Position numbers and translations under genes: made by a program
Origin: Melaminivora suipulveris
GTDB taxonomy: Bacteria; Pseudomonadota; Gammaproteobacteria; Burkholderiales; Burkholderiaceae_C
Direction of reading: 5' to 3'
Assembly: GCF_003008575.1 (NCBI RefSeq)
Contig: NZ_CP027667.1
Coordinates: 2,690,001-2,754,000 of the forward strand
Length of the DNA stretch: 64,000 bases
Notes under the pieces: model-generated
Seen by the model: the letters and a program-made list of their open reading frames with translations, nothing else
What the model was told of the DNA's origin: nothing
Database searches by the model: none
In this document: one piece after another, positions 49,631 through 58,138 of the stretch
Layout: each line of letters opens with the position of its first letter
How positions within the stretch are numbered: the stretch's first letter is position 1

Positions 49631-51937
49631 ATGCGCGTCATGTCCTCCGAGCAAAAAATCAATCTGTATGCTGGCCCGGCGGGCGGCTGGGGCGCGCTGA
49701 ACAGCGTCAAGAACACGCTGCTGCACCACGGCATTCCCGTCAAAGGCGCGAAGACGCTGCTGTCGGCCAACCAGCCCGACGGCTTCGACTGCCCCGGCTG
49801 CGCCTGGCCGGACCGCAACCATCATTCGACCTTCGAGTTCTGCGAGAACGGCGCCAAGGCCGTCGCCGCCGAGGCCACGGCGCGGCGCGCGACGCCTGAA
49901 TTCTTCGCCCGCCACAGCGTCGCCGAACTGGCCGCGCAAAGCGACTTCTGGCTGGAGGAGCAAGGGCGCCTCACGCACCCCATGGTGTACGACGCCGCCA
50001 GCGACCATTACGTGCCCATCGCCTGGGACGAGGCCTTTGCCCTCATCGCCCGGCACCTGAACGCGCTGGCCGACCCGAACCAGGCCATCTTCTACACCTC
50101 GGGGCGCACCAGCAACGAGGCGGCGTTCCTCTACCAGTTGTTCGTGCGCCAGTTCGGCACGAACAATTTCCCCGACTGCTCCAACATGTGCCACGAGGCC
50201 AGCGGCGCGGCCATGCGCGCGCAGATCGGCACCGGCAAGGGCACGGTGCAGCTTGCCGACTTCGAGCAGGCCGATGCCATCTTCATCTTCGGCCAGAACC
50301 CCGGCACGAATCATCCGCGCATGCTCGGCGAGCTGCGCGCGGCGCACCAGCGCGGCGCGCGCATCGTGAGCTTCAACCCCCTGCGCGAGCGCGGCCTGGA
50401 GCGCTTTGCCGATCCGCAGGACAAGCTGCAGATGGCCACGCTGGGCTCCTCGCCCATCAGCACGCACTACTTTCAACTGCGCATCGGCGGCGATCTGGCG
50501 GCGGTGCAGGGCATGGCCAAGCATGTGCTGGAGCTGCACGCGCGCGGGCACCGGGTGCTGGATGAGGACTTCATCGCCCAGCACACCAGCGGCCTGCACG
50601 ACTGGGCGGCGCTGCTGGCGTCCACGCCGTGGCAGCGGCTGGAGGAAGCCTCGGGCCTCAGCGAAACGCAGATGCGCGCGGCCGGCGACGTGTATGCCAA
50701 TGCCGGCAGCGTCATCGCCTGCTGGGGCATGGGCATCACCCAGCACCAGCACGCGGTGGCGACCATCGGCGCAATCGTCAACCTGCTGCTCTTGCGCGGC
50801 AACATCGGCCGCGCAGGGGCCGGGCCATGCCCGGTGCGCGGGCACAGCAACGTGCAGGGCGACCGCACCATGGGCATCTGGGAGGCGCCGCGCGCCGCGC
50901 TGCTCGACCGGCTTGCCGCGGTCTATCAGTTCAGGCCCCCGCGCGCGCCGGGTGTGGATACGGTCGGCGCCATCGAGCTGATGCGCCGCGGCGGCTGCAA
51001 GGTGTTCTTCGCCATGGGCGGCAACTTCGCCGCCGCCACGCCCGACACACTGCAAACCTGGGCCGGCCTGCGGCAGTGCGACCTGACGGTGCACGTGGCC
51101 ACCAAGCTCAACCGCAGCCATGTGGTGCACGGCCGCGCCGCGCTGATCCTGCCGTGCCTGGGCCGCACCGAGATCGACGTGCAGGCCAGCGGCGCGCAAG
51201 GCGTGACGGTGGAGGATTCGATGAGCATGGTGCACATCAGCGCCGGCATCAACGCGCCGGCGTCGCCGCACCTGTTATCGGAGCCGGCCATCGTCGCGCG
51301 GCTGGCCGAGGCGACGCTGGGCGCGCGCTCGGCCGTGCCCTGGGGCTGGCTGGTCGAGGACTACGCGCGCATCCGGGACGAGATCGAAAAAGTCTTCCCC
51401 GACTTCCACGACTTCAACGCCCGCGTGGCCGTGCCGGGCGGGTTTCGGCTGCGCAACCCCGCCGCCGAGCGGCAGTGGGCCACGCCCGGCGGCAAAGCTG
51501 CCTTCAGCGTCCGGGCGCTGGCGCAGGACACGCCCACGCAGCGCGCGCAAGAGCGCCTAGGCGGCGACGCGCGCGTGTTCACGCTGCTGTCCACACGCTC
51601 GCACGACCAGTACAACACCACCATCTACGGCCTGAACGACCGCTACCGCGGCGTGCGCGGCCGGCGCGACGTGGTCTTCATCCACCCCGAGGACATCCGC
51701 GGGCTGGGCTTGAGCGCGGGCGACCGCGTGGACATCCACACCGCCTGGGACGACGGACAGGAGCGCACCGTGCGCGCCTTTGCCCTGGTGCCCTACGACA
51801 TCCCGCGCGGCAACCTGGCGGCCTACTACCCCGAGACGAATCCGCTGGTGCCCCTGTCGGCCGTGGCCGAGGGCGCAGGCACGCCGACCTCCAAATCCAT
51901 CCCCGTGCTGCTGGTGGCCGCAGGCGCCACGCCGTGA
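49631..51937 (+). CDS. FdhF/YdeP-family molybdopterin oxidoreductase
   Basis: A 768-residue molybdopterin guanine dinucleotide enzyme like E. coli YdeP. An N-terminal DCPGCAWP lies where an iron-sulfur cluster is bound in relatives. The Mo-ligand segment reads FPDCSNMCHEASG, with Cys and no in-frame UGA, so it is not a selenoprotein. Later: VIACWGMGITQH, LLRGNIGRAGAGPCPVRGHS and the C-terminal cofactor cap (HDQYNTTIYGLND). YdeP is linked to acid resistance, but its reaction is unknown. The ATG at 49631 or 49640 may be used; neither has a strong ribosome site. It is coupled to a small downstream gene. Confidence 0.92.
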   Translation: MRVMSSEQKINLYAGPAGGWGALNSVKNTLLHHGIPVKGAKTLLSANQPDGFDCPGCAWPDRNHHSTFEFCENGAKAVAAEATARRATPEFFARHSVAELAAQSDFWLEEQGRLTHPMVYDAASDHYVPIAWDEAFALIARHLNALADPNQAIFYTSGRTSNEAAFLYQLFVRQFGTNNFPDCSNMCHEASGAAMRAQIGTGKGTVQLADFEQADAIFIFGQNPGTNHPRMLGELRAAHQRGARIVSFNPLRERGLERFADPQDKLQMATLGSSPISTHYFQLRIGGDLAAVQGMAKHVLELHARGHRVLDEDFIAQHTSGLHDWAALLASTPWQRLEEASGLSETQMRAAGDVYANAGSVIACWGMGITQHQHAVATIGAIVNLLLLRGNIGRAGAGPCPVRGHSNVQGDRTMGIWEAPRAALLDRLAAVYQFRPPRAPGVDTVGAIELMRRGGCKVFFAMGGNFAAATPDTLQTWAGLRQCDLTVHVATKLNRSHVVHGRAALILPCLGRTEIDVQASGAQGVTVEDSMSMVHISAGINAPASPHLLSEPAIVARLAEATLGARSAVPWGWLVEDYARIRDEIEKVFPDFHDFNARVAVPGGFRLRNPAAERQWATPGGKAAFSVRALAQDTPTQRAQERLGGDARVFTLLSTRSHDQYNTTIYGLNDRYRGVRGRRDVVFIHPEDIRGLGLSAGDRVDIHTAWDDGQERTVRAFALVPYDIPRGNLAAYYPETNPLVPLSAVAEGAGTPTSKSIPVLLVAAGATP

Positions 51938-52212
51938 CGCAAGGCGCCCCCAGCCCGCTGGCGCTGGCCATCGTGCAGGCACTGGCGCAGGAGGAGGGCG
52001 CGGCCGCTCCCGTGTCGCTGCCGCGCCTGGCCAAGCGGCTGGGCGCCAGCGCCAGCCGGCTGCTGCGCGAGCTGGCGTCCATGGGCGAAGCGCCCCTGGG
52101 CGGCCAGCCGGGGCCTGGCTGGGTGCAGGTCAGCCAGCAGGACGGGCGCTGGCTGGTGGCGCTGACGGCGCGCGGCAGGGCCCTGCTGCCACCCGATCAT
52201 CAAAAACAATAG
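51934..52212 (+). CDS. Small winged-helix-like protein coupled to the molybdoenzyme gene
   Basis: A 92-residue protein I do not recognise by name. Its GTG start overlaps the molybdoenzyme stop (GTGA), so it is translationally coupled. It looks like a winged helix: VSLPRLAKRLGASASRLLRE is a plausible helix-turn-helix, followed by WVQVSQQDGRWLVALTARG as the wing. It could be a regulator, or an accessory factor for cofactor insertion. The last codons and the stop (CATCAAAAACAATAG) are shared with a dispersed repeat. Confidence 0.7.
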   Translation: MTQGAPSPLALAIVQALAQEEGAAAPVSLPRLAKRLGASASRLLRELASMGEAPLGGQPGPGWVQVSQQDGRWLVALTARGRALLPPDHQKQ

Positions 52213-52261
52213 CGCATCACGCTTGAAGGACGCCGGCTGAGGCCGGTTTTGATGCAAAAAG
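52199..52261 (+). repeat. Dispersed intergenic repeat, copy 8
   Basis: CAAAAACAATAGCGCATCAC, then GCTTGAAGGACGCCGGCTGA and GGCCGGTTTTGATGC. It includes the stop of the preceding small gene and precedes the broken metallo-beta-lactamase-fold gene. Confidence 0.75.
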
Positions 52262-52362
52262 GTCGCGCAGACCCGCCCGCAGCGGCCACGTCGCAACGGG
52301 CACAGCCAGCCCCCATCCCCTGCCGCACAATGCCGCGTCCGCGCCACTGCATCCCCCAAGCC

Positions 52363-53408
52363 ATGCCCGCCAACGCCCCCGAACTGACCTACCCCTTCCA
52401 GCCTCCCGAGGCGCGCCAGAGCCTCGAAGTCGCCCCCGGCGTGCGCTGGATCCGCCTGCCGTTGCCGTTCAGGCTGGACCACATCAACGTCTGGGCCATC
52501 GACGACGGCGACGGCTGGGTGCTGGTGGACACCGGCCTGAACAGCCCGCAGACCGTCGCCGACTGGCTGGCGCTCACGGCCGAGGGGCCGCTGGCGCGCC
52601 CGCTCAAGGGCGTCTATGCCACGCACATGCACCCGGACCACCTGGGCCTGGCCGGCTGGTTCACGCGCCGCGCCGGCGTGCCGCTGTCCATGAGCCGCAT
52701 CGAATACCTGACCTGCCGCGTGCTGCACGCCGACACCAACCGCGAGGCGCCGCCCGACGGCGTGCGCTTCTATCAGCGCGCCGGCTGGCCCGAAGCCGCC
52801 ATCGAAACCTACCGCAGCCGCTTCGGCGGCTTCGGCAAGTTCATCCACGCCCTGCCCGACAGCTTCCGGCGCTGCACGACGGCCAGGAGCTGCGCTGGGG
52901 CGGGCGCGCGTGGCGCGTGATCACCACCGCCGGCCACTCGCCCGAGCACGTCAGCCTGTACTGCGCCGAGCTGCAGGTGCTGATCGCCGGCGACCAGGTG
53001 CTGCCGCGCATCTCGTCCAACGTCTCGGTCCACGCCAACGAGCCGCAGGCCAATCCGCTGCAGGACTGGTTCGACTCGCTGGACAAGATGCAGCGCGAGG
53101 TGCCCGACACGGCCCTGGTGCTGCCGGCGCACAACGAGCCCTTTTACGGCCTGCACGCGCGGCTGGCCCACCTGCGGCGCAGCCAGGAGCGCGCGCTGCA
53201 GCGGCTGCTGGAGCAACTGGCCGAGCGCCCGCTGCGCATCGTGGACAGCTTCGAAGCCTTGTTTGGCCGGCCCATCAGCACAGACGACGCCAGCCAGCTG
53301 GGCCTGGCCACGGGGGAGGCGGTGGCGTGCATGAACTACCTGATGGCGCAGGGGGAGGTGCGGCGGGAGGTGGATGGGGTGGGGGTGGCGTGGTACGCGG
53401 CCGGATAA
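52363..53408 (+). pseudogene. Metallo-beta-lactamase-fold hydrolase, frameshifted
   Basis: The gene starts at the ATG at 52363 and reads well through THMHPDHLGLAGW, the zinc-binding HxHxDH motif, to ALPDSFRR. Near 52869-52872 one base is missing, so the first frame ends at 52920 after a nonsense tail. The other frame continues seamlessly (LHDGQELRWGGRAWRVITT, then AGHSPEHVSLYC with the next zinc His) to 53408. Restoring one base would give a 348-residue protein of the glyoxalase II-like family, with a C-terminal winged-helix-like extension (PLRIVDSFEALFG). Either a recent pseudogene or a sequencing error; the rest is intact. Confidence 0.85.
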
Positions 53409-53623
53409 TGGGCTGGCGACGCCTGGCGCTTGAGGGCCGCGGCCTTTTTTCTCAGCGAGGCTGCGGAACTCGCATGACCTTCACCGAAAGAATCCAAAAC
53501 CACCGGAGAGCGGCGCAGGTCTGATCAAGGCGATGGCTTTCCCATTTCTGGTTATGTTTCCAGGCTGAGCGAACCCATCGCCTCCTTCCCGTGCTAACCC
53601 GGCTTTGACGTGAGAGGAGAAAC

Positions 53624-53914
53624 ATGAAGCCCTCTGAAGCCCTGGCCTCCAACCGCGCCGCGATCCGGCGGATCGTGGAAGCCTACCGCGCACGCAACGC
53701 TCGGGTTTTCGGCTCCGTGCTACGCGGCCAGGACACCGACAGCAGCGATCTGGACATCCTCATCGACCCGACGCCTGAAACGACGCTGATGGACGTAGCC
53801 GCGATTCAAGTGGAGCTGCAACGCCTGCTGGGGGTGTCGGTCGACGTGCTGACGCCCAAGTCTTTGCCCGACGCTTTCCGCAGCCGGGTTCTCGCCGAGG
53901 CGGTGCCGGTGTGA
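53624..53914 (+). CDS. mntA: MNT-domain nucleotidyltransferase antitoxin (MntA)
   Basis: A 96-residue minimal nucleotidyltransferase. The signature GSx10DxD is G30-S31 with D42 and D44 (FGSVLRG then SSDLDILIDP). MntA proteins silence the HepT toxin by transferring AMP to a Tyr near the toxin active site. The ATG follows AGAGGAGAAAC. The stop overlaps the GTG start of hepT (GTGTGA), giving fixed stoichiometry. The pair is followed by an attC-like integron site. A likely stand-alone toxin-antitoxin or phage-defence module. Confidence 0.9.
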   Translation: MKPSEALASNRAAIRRIVEAYRARNARVFGSVLRGQDTDSSDLDILIDPTPETTLMDVAAIQVELQRLLGVSVDVLTPKSLPDAFRSRVLAEAVPV

Positions 53915-54267
53915 GCAAGGCGCTGCGAGTGACCGATTACTTGGGTCACATGCTTGAGGCCATGGAGCGAATCGACCGCTATACGGCGGATATGGACGAG
54001 GCGGCGTTCCTGGAGAGCGAGTTGGTGCAAGACGCCGTGATTCGCAACATCGAGGTCATCGGCGAAGCGTCGAACAATATCCTGCGCACTGATCCAGCAT
54101 TCGCCGCGCAACACGAGGACGTTCCTTGGCTGGTCATGTACACCATGCGCAATCGCGTCGCGCATGGCTATGACAAGGTGGATCTGGAAATTGTCTGGAG
54201 AACGATTGCGAGGGACTTGCCGGGACTGTACCGGCAGGTGCGGGCCCTGCTCGGCGCATCGACTTGA
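53911..54267 (+). CDS. hepT: HepT-like RNase toxin (DUF86)
   Basis: A 118-residue helical HEPN ribonuclease. The catalytic RX4HXY motif is R80-NRVAG region: R80, H85 and Tyr87 in MRNRVAHGYDKVD, where the Tyr is the residue AMPylated by MntA. The GTG start overlaps mntA. HepT cleaves tRNA or other RNA when free of antitoxin. Complete, with all key residues, so probably active. An attC-like site starts eight bases past the stop, so the pair may have arrived as an integron cassette. Confidence 0.9.
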   Translation: MSKALRVTDYLGHMLEAMERIDRYTADMDEAAFLESELVQDAVIRNIEVIGEASNNILRTDPAFAAQHEDVPWLVMYTMRNRVAHGYDKVDLEIVWRTIARDLPGLYRQVRALLGAST

Positions 54268-54274
54268 TCCTGGC

Positions 54275-54345
54275 CTCTAACGCCTGAGGTAAGCCGACGC
54301 GAACCCGCGCAGCGGCTTGCGGTCGGCTTGACCGAAATGTTAGAC
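54275..54345 (+). other. attC-like integron recombination site
   Basis: About 71 bases between CTCTAAC (54275-54281) and GTTAGAC (54339-54345), the latter matching the core GTTRRRY. Inside, GGTAAGCCGAC (54288-54298) pairs with GTCGGCTTGACC, except for one unpaired base, the extrahelical position attC sites need for recognition by the integrase. The central segment is variable, as in real sites. It directly follows the MntA/HepT genes. No integrase gene is in the window. Confidence 0.65.
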
Positions 54346-54379
54346 CCGAAGGCCAAAAGGAAGCGCTGTAGCAGAAAAC

Positions 54380-54610
54380 TCACAGCCCGTGTTCTTTGAA
54401 TATGGCTTTGAGCTGTTGAACGGCCTCCGGGGTAAGCCGAATGCTTTGACTTTTCTTGCCTCGAAATTCACGAGAGGCTGAACCGTAGGTATCCAGTTGA
54501 AGGCATTTGCGACCGTCAGAGCCTGTAACAACGGCAAATGTGCAAGCAGCTTCGGTGTGCTTCGACTCCCGCTCGAGTGCCTGATATTCGATGTTATTCA
54601 CTATAGCCAC
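54380..54610 (-). CDS. Small protein of unknown function
   Basis: A 76-residue soluble protein I do not recognise: it starts MAIVNNIEYQALE and contains CTFAVVTGSDGRKCLQLDTY and SQSIRLTPEAVQQLKAIF. The start is a GTG at 54610 with GGGAGAACTCC upstream. Base composition is more AT-rich than the surroundings, and it lies just past the attC-like site in the reverse direction, so it is likely of foreign origin or a reversed cassette gene. Helix at the C terminus. Function unknown. Confidence 0.6.
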   Translation of the reverse strand: MAIVNNIEYQALERESKHTEAACTFAVVTGSDGRKCLQLDTYGSASREFRGKKSQSIRLTPEAVQQLKAIFKEHGL

Positions 54611-54948
54611 GGAGTTCTCCCAATGAACGGACTAACTACGTTTAGATGACTGCGAGAGCAGCACGGCGAGGTCGGCTAACACAACCTTGTCCGCCTTCTG
54701 CCGCCTGCGATCTGCTCTCCAGGAAGATTTAGGCAAACCTAAATTTTTCCGGATGAGGTGCCTACCATCCACCACGCTCGCATATGCCCCCGTCTCGCGC
54801 ACCGCAAACGTCTTGATGACCGGCACCAAACGATTAGTTGCGTTTTGTATCACACCCCCGTCTTCGGTCTCTCAGGGTTTGTAGCGTTCCGGCGTCGCCC
54901 GTTGACCGAGCGCAGAAGCCCCTCCGCTGGGCGGCACGCATAGCCCGT
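54611..54948. other. AT-richer gap of 338 bases without a confident gene
   Basis: Composition differs from neighbouring DNA (many A/T runs, e.g. AGATTTAGGCAAACCTAAAT near 54724-54743, which holds the short palindrome TTTAGG-CAAA-CCTAAA). One minus-strand frame, 54632-54853 (GTG start, 73 residues, basic), is possible but has a weak ribosome site and no recognisable features. I see no RNA gene and no second attC site. Probably decayed accessory DNA. Confidence 0.5.
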
Positions 54949-55668
54949 CTATGGCGACGAAACATCTCTACCCGGCGGCGTCTCAATTTCCTGCCGCGCC
55001 CGGCTCGCTCCCAGGCCCATGGCGCCGCCCGTCGCGATGCCGCCACCACCCATACCTCCACCGCCCCCGCCGCCCTTCCCGCCAGGGCCACCGCTTCCCC
55101 CGCGCCCGCCGCTCCCACCAGTGCGCAGCGGCCCCTGCGGCGGCACGGTCAGGTGGGCCGGAACAGGCTCCAGCTCCAGCACTTCGCGGATGAAGTTGCG
55201 CAGCGAGACCACCAGCGCCGCAGTTTCGACACGGCGCCCGGCCACCATGTCGCCCGCCGCCTGCACCGCCAGCGCGACCTGCTCGGCCGTGCCCAGCAGG
55301 ATCACGTCGGAGAGCGCGGCCTGCACGGCGTCGCGCGTGCGGCGGCGGCGCTCGGATGTGGGCTGGGCGGTGTCGCCGGCTTCTCCTGCCTCCTGCCCGG
55401 ATTCGGTGGTGGCCTGCAGGGCGCGCAATTTGCGCATGTGCCAGGGGTCGACCGAAAGATCACCGGTGAACGAGCCGCCCAGCGTCTTGTAGGCGGCGAT
55501 CAGGGTTTTCAGGCGCTCGTTGATCTGGCGGTTCTGCCGCTCGCGGCGTTGCTGCACGCGCTGCATGACCAGCAGTCGCACGCCCACTGCCACCAGGGTG
55601 AACAGCACCAGACCGAACAGCGTGGTCAGCAGGCCTTGCCAGGAGCTGAAGTCGAGGATGTTGCGCAT
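54949..55668 (-). CDS. Membrane protein with Gly-rich tail, unknown function
   Basis: A 239-residue protein. One membrane helix (residues ~10-35, GLLTTLFGLVLFTLVAVGV) is followed by a basic coiled stretch (QRVQQRRERQNRQINERLKT) and a helical cytosolic domain with SDVILLGTAEQVALAVQAAG. The last ~60 residues are Gly-rich (GGSGGRGGSGG, then GGGGGGGMGGGG), low complexity and probably disordered. No domain is recognised. It begins 58 bases after the P450 stop on the same strand, so co-transcription is possible. It ends at the edge of the AT-richer accessory segment, and the Gly-rich tail might be affected by repeat slippage. Confidence 0.75.
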   Translation of the reverse strand: MRNILDFSSWQGLLTTLFGLVLFTLVAVGVRLLVMQRVQQRRERQNRQINERLKTLIAAYKTLGGSFTGDLSVDPWHMRKLRALQATTESGQEAGEAGDTAQPTSERRRRTRDAVQAALSDVILLGTAEQVALAVQAAGDMVAGRRVETAALVVSLRNFIREVLELEPVPAHLTVPPQGPLRTGGSGGRGGSGGPGGKGGGGGGGMGGGGIATGGAMGLGASRARQEIETPPGRDVSSP

Positions 55669-55725
55669 GTCCTCGACCGTAGTGGGGAGCGGGGAGCGCA
55701 GCGGTCGGACGATGCCGCCGCGCGG

Positions 55726-58068
55726 CTACAGGTCCAGCACCAGCCGCCCGCCGTCCTTGGCCCGCGAGCAGCAGGCCATCATGCGGTCCTGCCGCGCGCG
55801 CTCGGCGGGCGTCAGCACCCGGTCGCGGTGGTCGATCTCGCCCGCCAGCACGCCCACCTCGCACGATCCGCACAGCCCCTCGCGGCAATCGCACTGCACG
55901 TCGATGTTGGCGCCCTGCAGGGCGGCCAGCACGGTCTGGTCGGCGCGCACCGCAAGCGTGATGCCTGAGTCGCGCAGCTCGACCTCGAAGGCCTGCTCGC
56001 GCGACGGGTCCAGCGTCGTCGGCTCGGCCTCGAAGTGTTCGACGCGCAGCGCGCCCTCGGGCCAGTGCGCGGTGGCCTGCTGCAGCGCCTGCAGCATGCG
56101 CGCCGGGCCGCAGGCATAAATGAGCGTGTCGGCACCTGGCTGCGCCAGCAGCGCGGGCAGATCGGCGCGCCGGCCCTCGTTCGACGCATGGACCTGCATG
56201 CGCTCGCCATGCTCGGCGGCCAGCTTCTGCAGCAGCGCCATGTGGCCGCGGCTCCTGCCGCAGTAGTGCAGCGCGTAGTCCATGCCCAGCTCGCGCGCGC
56301 GCCGGGCCATGGCGGCAATCGGCGTGATGCCGATGCCGCCGGCGATGAACATGGCGCGGCGGCCCTGCTCGTCCAGGCGAAAGTGGTTGCGCGGGCCGCG
56401 TACGCGCACGCGCTGGCCCACGGCCAACTGCTCGTGTACCCAGGCCGAGCCGCCACGGCTGGCCGCGTCGCGCAGCACGGCGATTTCGTAGGCCGTGGCG
56501 TCATCCGGGCGCCCGCACAGCGAGTACTGGCGCGACAGGTCGGCATTGCCGCATTCGATGTCGATGTGCGCGCCCGGCGCCCAGCGCGGCAGCGGCTTGC
56601 CGTCGGTCGCAGCCAGGCGCAGCAGCAGCACGCCCTCGGCGGCGCGGGTGATGCGCTCGACGACCAGCGTGCGCGCAATCGCCTGGCGCGAGGGCTCGCC
56701 CAGGCGCACCGGCTCGCGCGATTGCAGCAGGGCGGGATTGGCGCGCTCGGGGTTCAGGGCCGGGTTCCACTCCACGCGCAGATGCTTGGGGCCGCGGAAC
56801 GAGGTATTCGGCAGGTACTCGAAGCGCTGCGGCGCCAGCTGCATGTGCGGCAGGCGCTTGGTGAATTCCTCCAGAAAGATCTGCAGCTCCATGCGCGCCA
56901 GGTTCTTGCCCATGCACTGGTGCGAGCCGTAGCCGAAGGTCAACTGGTCGCTGGCGTTGTCGCGGCGGATGTCCAGCGCATCCGGGTCGGCGAAGTGGCG
57001 CTCATCGCGATTGGCCGAGGCCATGACGATCAGCAGGCGCGAGCCGGCCGGAATGGGCACGCCGCCGACCACCGCGTCGCGCGTGGACAGGCGCCGCCAA
57101 GCAGCCACCGAGCCGTTGTGGCGCAGGCATTCCTCCACCGCGCCGGGGATCAGGCTGGGGTCGTCGCACAGCTCCTGCCACACGGCGCGGTTGGACAGCA
57201 GGAGCTTGAGCGCATTGGCGATGCCGTGCGAGGTCGTCTCGTGCGCGGCGACGATCACGGCCATCATCATCGAGTGCAGGTAAGAGTCCGTGACCACGTC
57301 CGGGTGCTCTTTTTGCATGCGGATGGTGTAGCGCATCCAGCCCGGCCCGTCGGGCGTGGCGCGCATCTTGTCGACGATGCGGCCCGACAGTTGCCAGAAA
57401 TTGCCCACCGCGTGCGCCACGGCGATCTGCTCCTCGGGGCTGGGCCGGCCCCAGGTGTTGACGGTGTGGGCGATGGAGTAGCGGCGCAGCTGCTCCATGT
57501 CCTCCTCGTCCACGCCGAGAAAGTGCAGGCCCACCGTGAGCGGCGCCTCCCACAGCATCTGCTCGACCAGGTCGGCGTGGCCGTCGTCGATGAAGCGGTC
57601 CACGTACTGGCGCGTCACGCGGCGCACCATGGGCTCGTGCTCCTTCAGCGCCTCGGGCGTGAAGGGCTCGATCAGCACGCGCCGGCGCGCCATGTGCGCC
57701 GGCTCCTCCTCGTTGACCAGGGTGCGTTTCATGGCGTAGTCGTAGCTTTTCAGCACGGCATCGGCCTCGGGCACGGTGGGAGTGATCTTTTCCAGCGCCA
57801 CGGTGGCGTTGAAGGTCTCGTGGTCGCGGAACACCGCCTTCACGTCGTCATAGCGCGTGACTACCCAGTAGCCCAGGCGCGGGCTGTAGAACACCGGCTC
57901 CTGCGCGCGCGCCCAGCGCAGGTATTCGGCCGGGTCCTGCTGGTAGCCGTCGCCAAAGGGGTCGAACTGCGCCGCCTGCTGGCTGACCGGGCAGCCCGTG
58001 GGCGTCTTCAGCGCGCTGTGGTCGATGGGGCAGCCGGCGGCGGCGGGGAGGGATTGCGGGGCGTTCAT
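55726..58068 (-). CDS. Self-sufficient cytochrome P450 (CYP116B/P450RhF-like)
   Basis: A 780-residue class VII P450: heme domain (1-~440), FMN/NAD(P)H reductase (~460-690) and plant-type 2Fe-2S domain (~695-780). The heme-binding FGYGSHQCMG places the Cys ligand at 385; the oxygen-activating AAHETTSH is at 274-281 and ExxR is E313-R316. RQYSLCGRP, GGIGITPI and YACGPARM build the reductase; CDCREGLCGSCEVG with a final CC holds the cluster. One chain therefore carries electrons from NAD(P)H to O2, hydroxylating a small organic substrate. The ATG at 58068 is chosen over a TTG. Its substrate is unknown; a terminator separates it from the upstream transporter gene. Confidence 0.95.
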   Translation of the reverse strand: MNAPQSLPAAAGCPIDHSALKTPTGCPVSQQAAQFDPFGDGYQQDPAEYLRWARAQEPVFYSPRLGYWVVTRYDDVKAVFRDHETFNATVALEKITPTVPEADAVLKSYDYAMKRTLVNEEEPAHMARRRVLIEPFTPEALKEHEPMVRRVTRQYVDRFIDDGHADLVEQMLWEAPLTVGLHFLGVDEEDMEQLRRYSIAHTVNTWGRPSPEEQIAVAHAVGNFWQLSGRIVDKMRATPDGPGWMRYTIRMQKEHPDVVTDSYLHSMMMAVIVAAHETTSHGIANALKLLLSNRAVWQELCDDPSLIPGAVEECLRHNGSVAAWRRLSTRDAVVGGVPIPAGSRLLIVMASANRDERHFADPDALDIRRDNASDQLTFGYGSHQCMGKNLARMELQIFLEEFTKRLPHMQLAPQRFEYLPNTSFRGPKHLRVEWNPALNPERANPALLQSREPVRLGEPSRQAIARTLVVERITRAAEGVLLLRLAATDGKPLPRWAPGAHIDIECGNADLSRQYSLCGRPDDATAYEIAVLRDAASRGGSAWVHEQLAVGQRVRVRGPRNHFRLDEQGRRAMFIAGGIGITPIAAMARRARELGMDYALHYCGRSRGHMALLQKLAAEHGERMQVHASNEGRRADLPALLAQPGADTLIYACGPARMLQALQQATAHWPEGALRVEHFEAEPTTLDPSREQAFEVELRDSGITLAVRADQTVLAALQGANIDVQCDCREGLCGSCEVGVLAGEIDHRDRVLTPAERARQDRMMACCSRAKDGGRLVLDL

Positions 58069-58085
58069 GGCGATGGGCTCGGGCA

Positions 58086-58114
58086 AAAGTCAAAACCCCC
58101 GCGGGGAGCGGGGG
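58086..58114 (-). terminator. Terminator of the Bug-type binding protein gene
   Basis: CCCCCGC-TCCCC-GCGGGGG on the minus strand, followed by TTTTGACTTTTG. It lies between the binding-protein stop and the P450 start, so the P450 probably has its own promoter or is expressed at reduced level. Confidence 0.7.
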
Positions 58115-58138
58115 CGGGAGCGGTGCGTATGGGGCCGG

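Noticed and set aside
49631..51937. Calling the molybdoenzyme a formate dehydrogenase served by fdhE and selA.
   Set aside because: It has the YdeP pattern with Cys, no UGA, and lies 12 kb from the sel genes with other neighbours.
52363..53408. A selenoprotein read through an in-frame UGA in the broken metallo-beta-lactamase-fold gene.
   Set aside because: The break is a frame change near 52870; the downstream part is in another frame, so UGA readthrough at 52918 would not restore it.
53432..53450. GGCCGCGGCC followed by TTTTTT after the broken hydrolase gene as a terminator.
   Set aside because: The palindrome leaves almost no loop, so a stable hairpin is doubtful; it may still act weakly.
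53409..53623. A second attC or attI site before mntA.
   Set aside because: GTGCTAACCC near 53590 does not match the core pattern and no pairing inner boxes were found.
54632..54853. A 73-codon minus-strand frame as a gene.
   Set aside because: Weak ribosome site, no recognisable sequence features, and it lies in an AT-richer gap; left as part of the gap entry.
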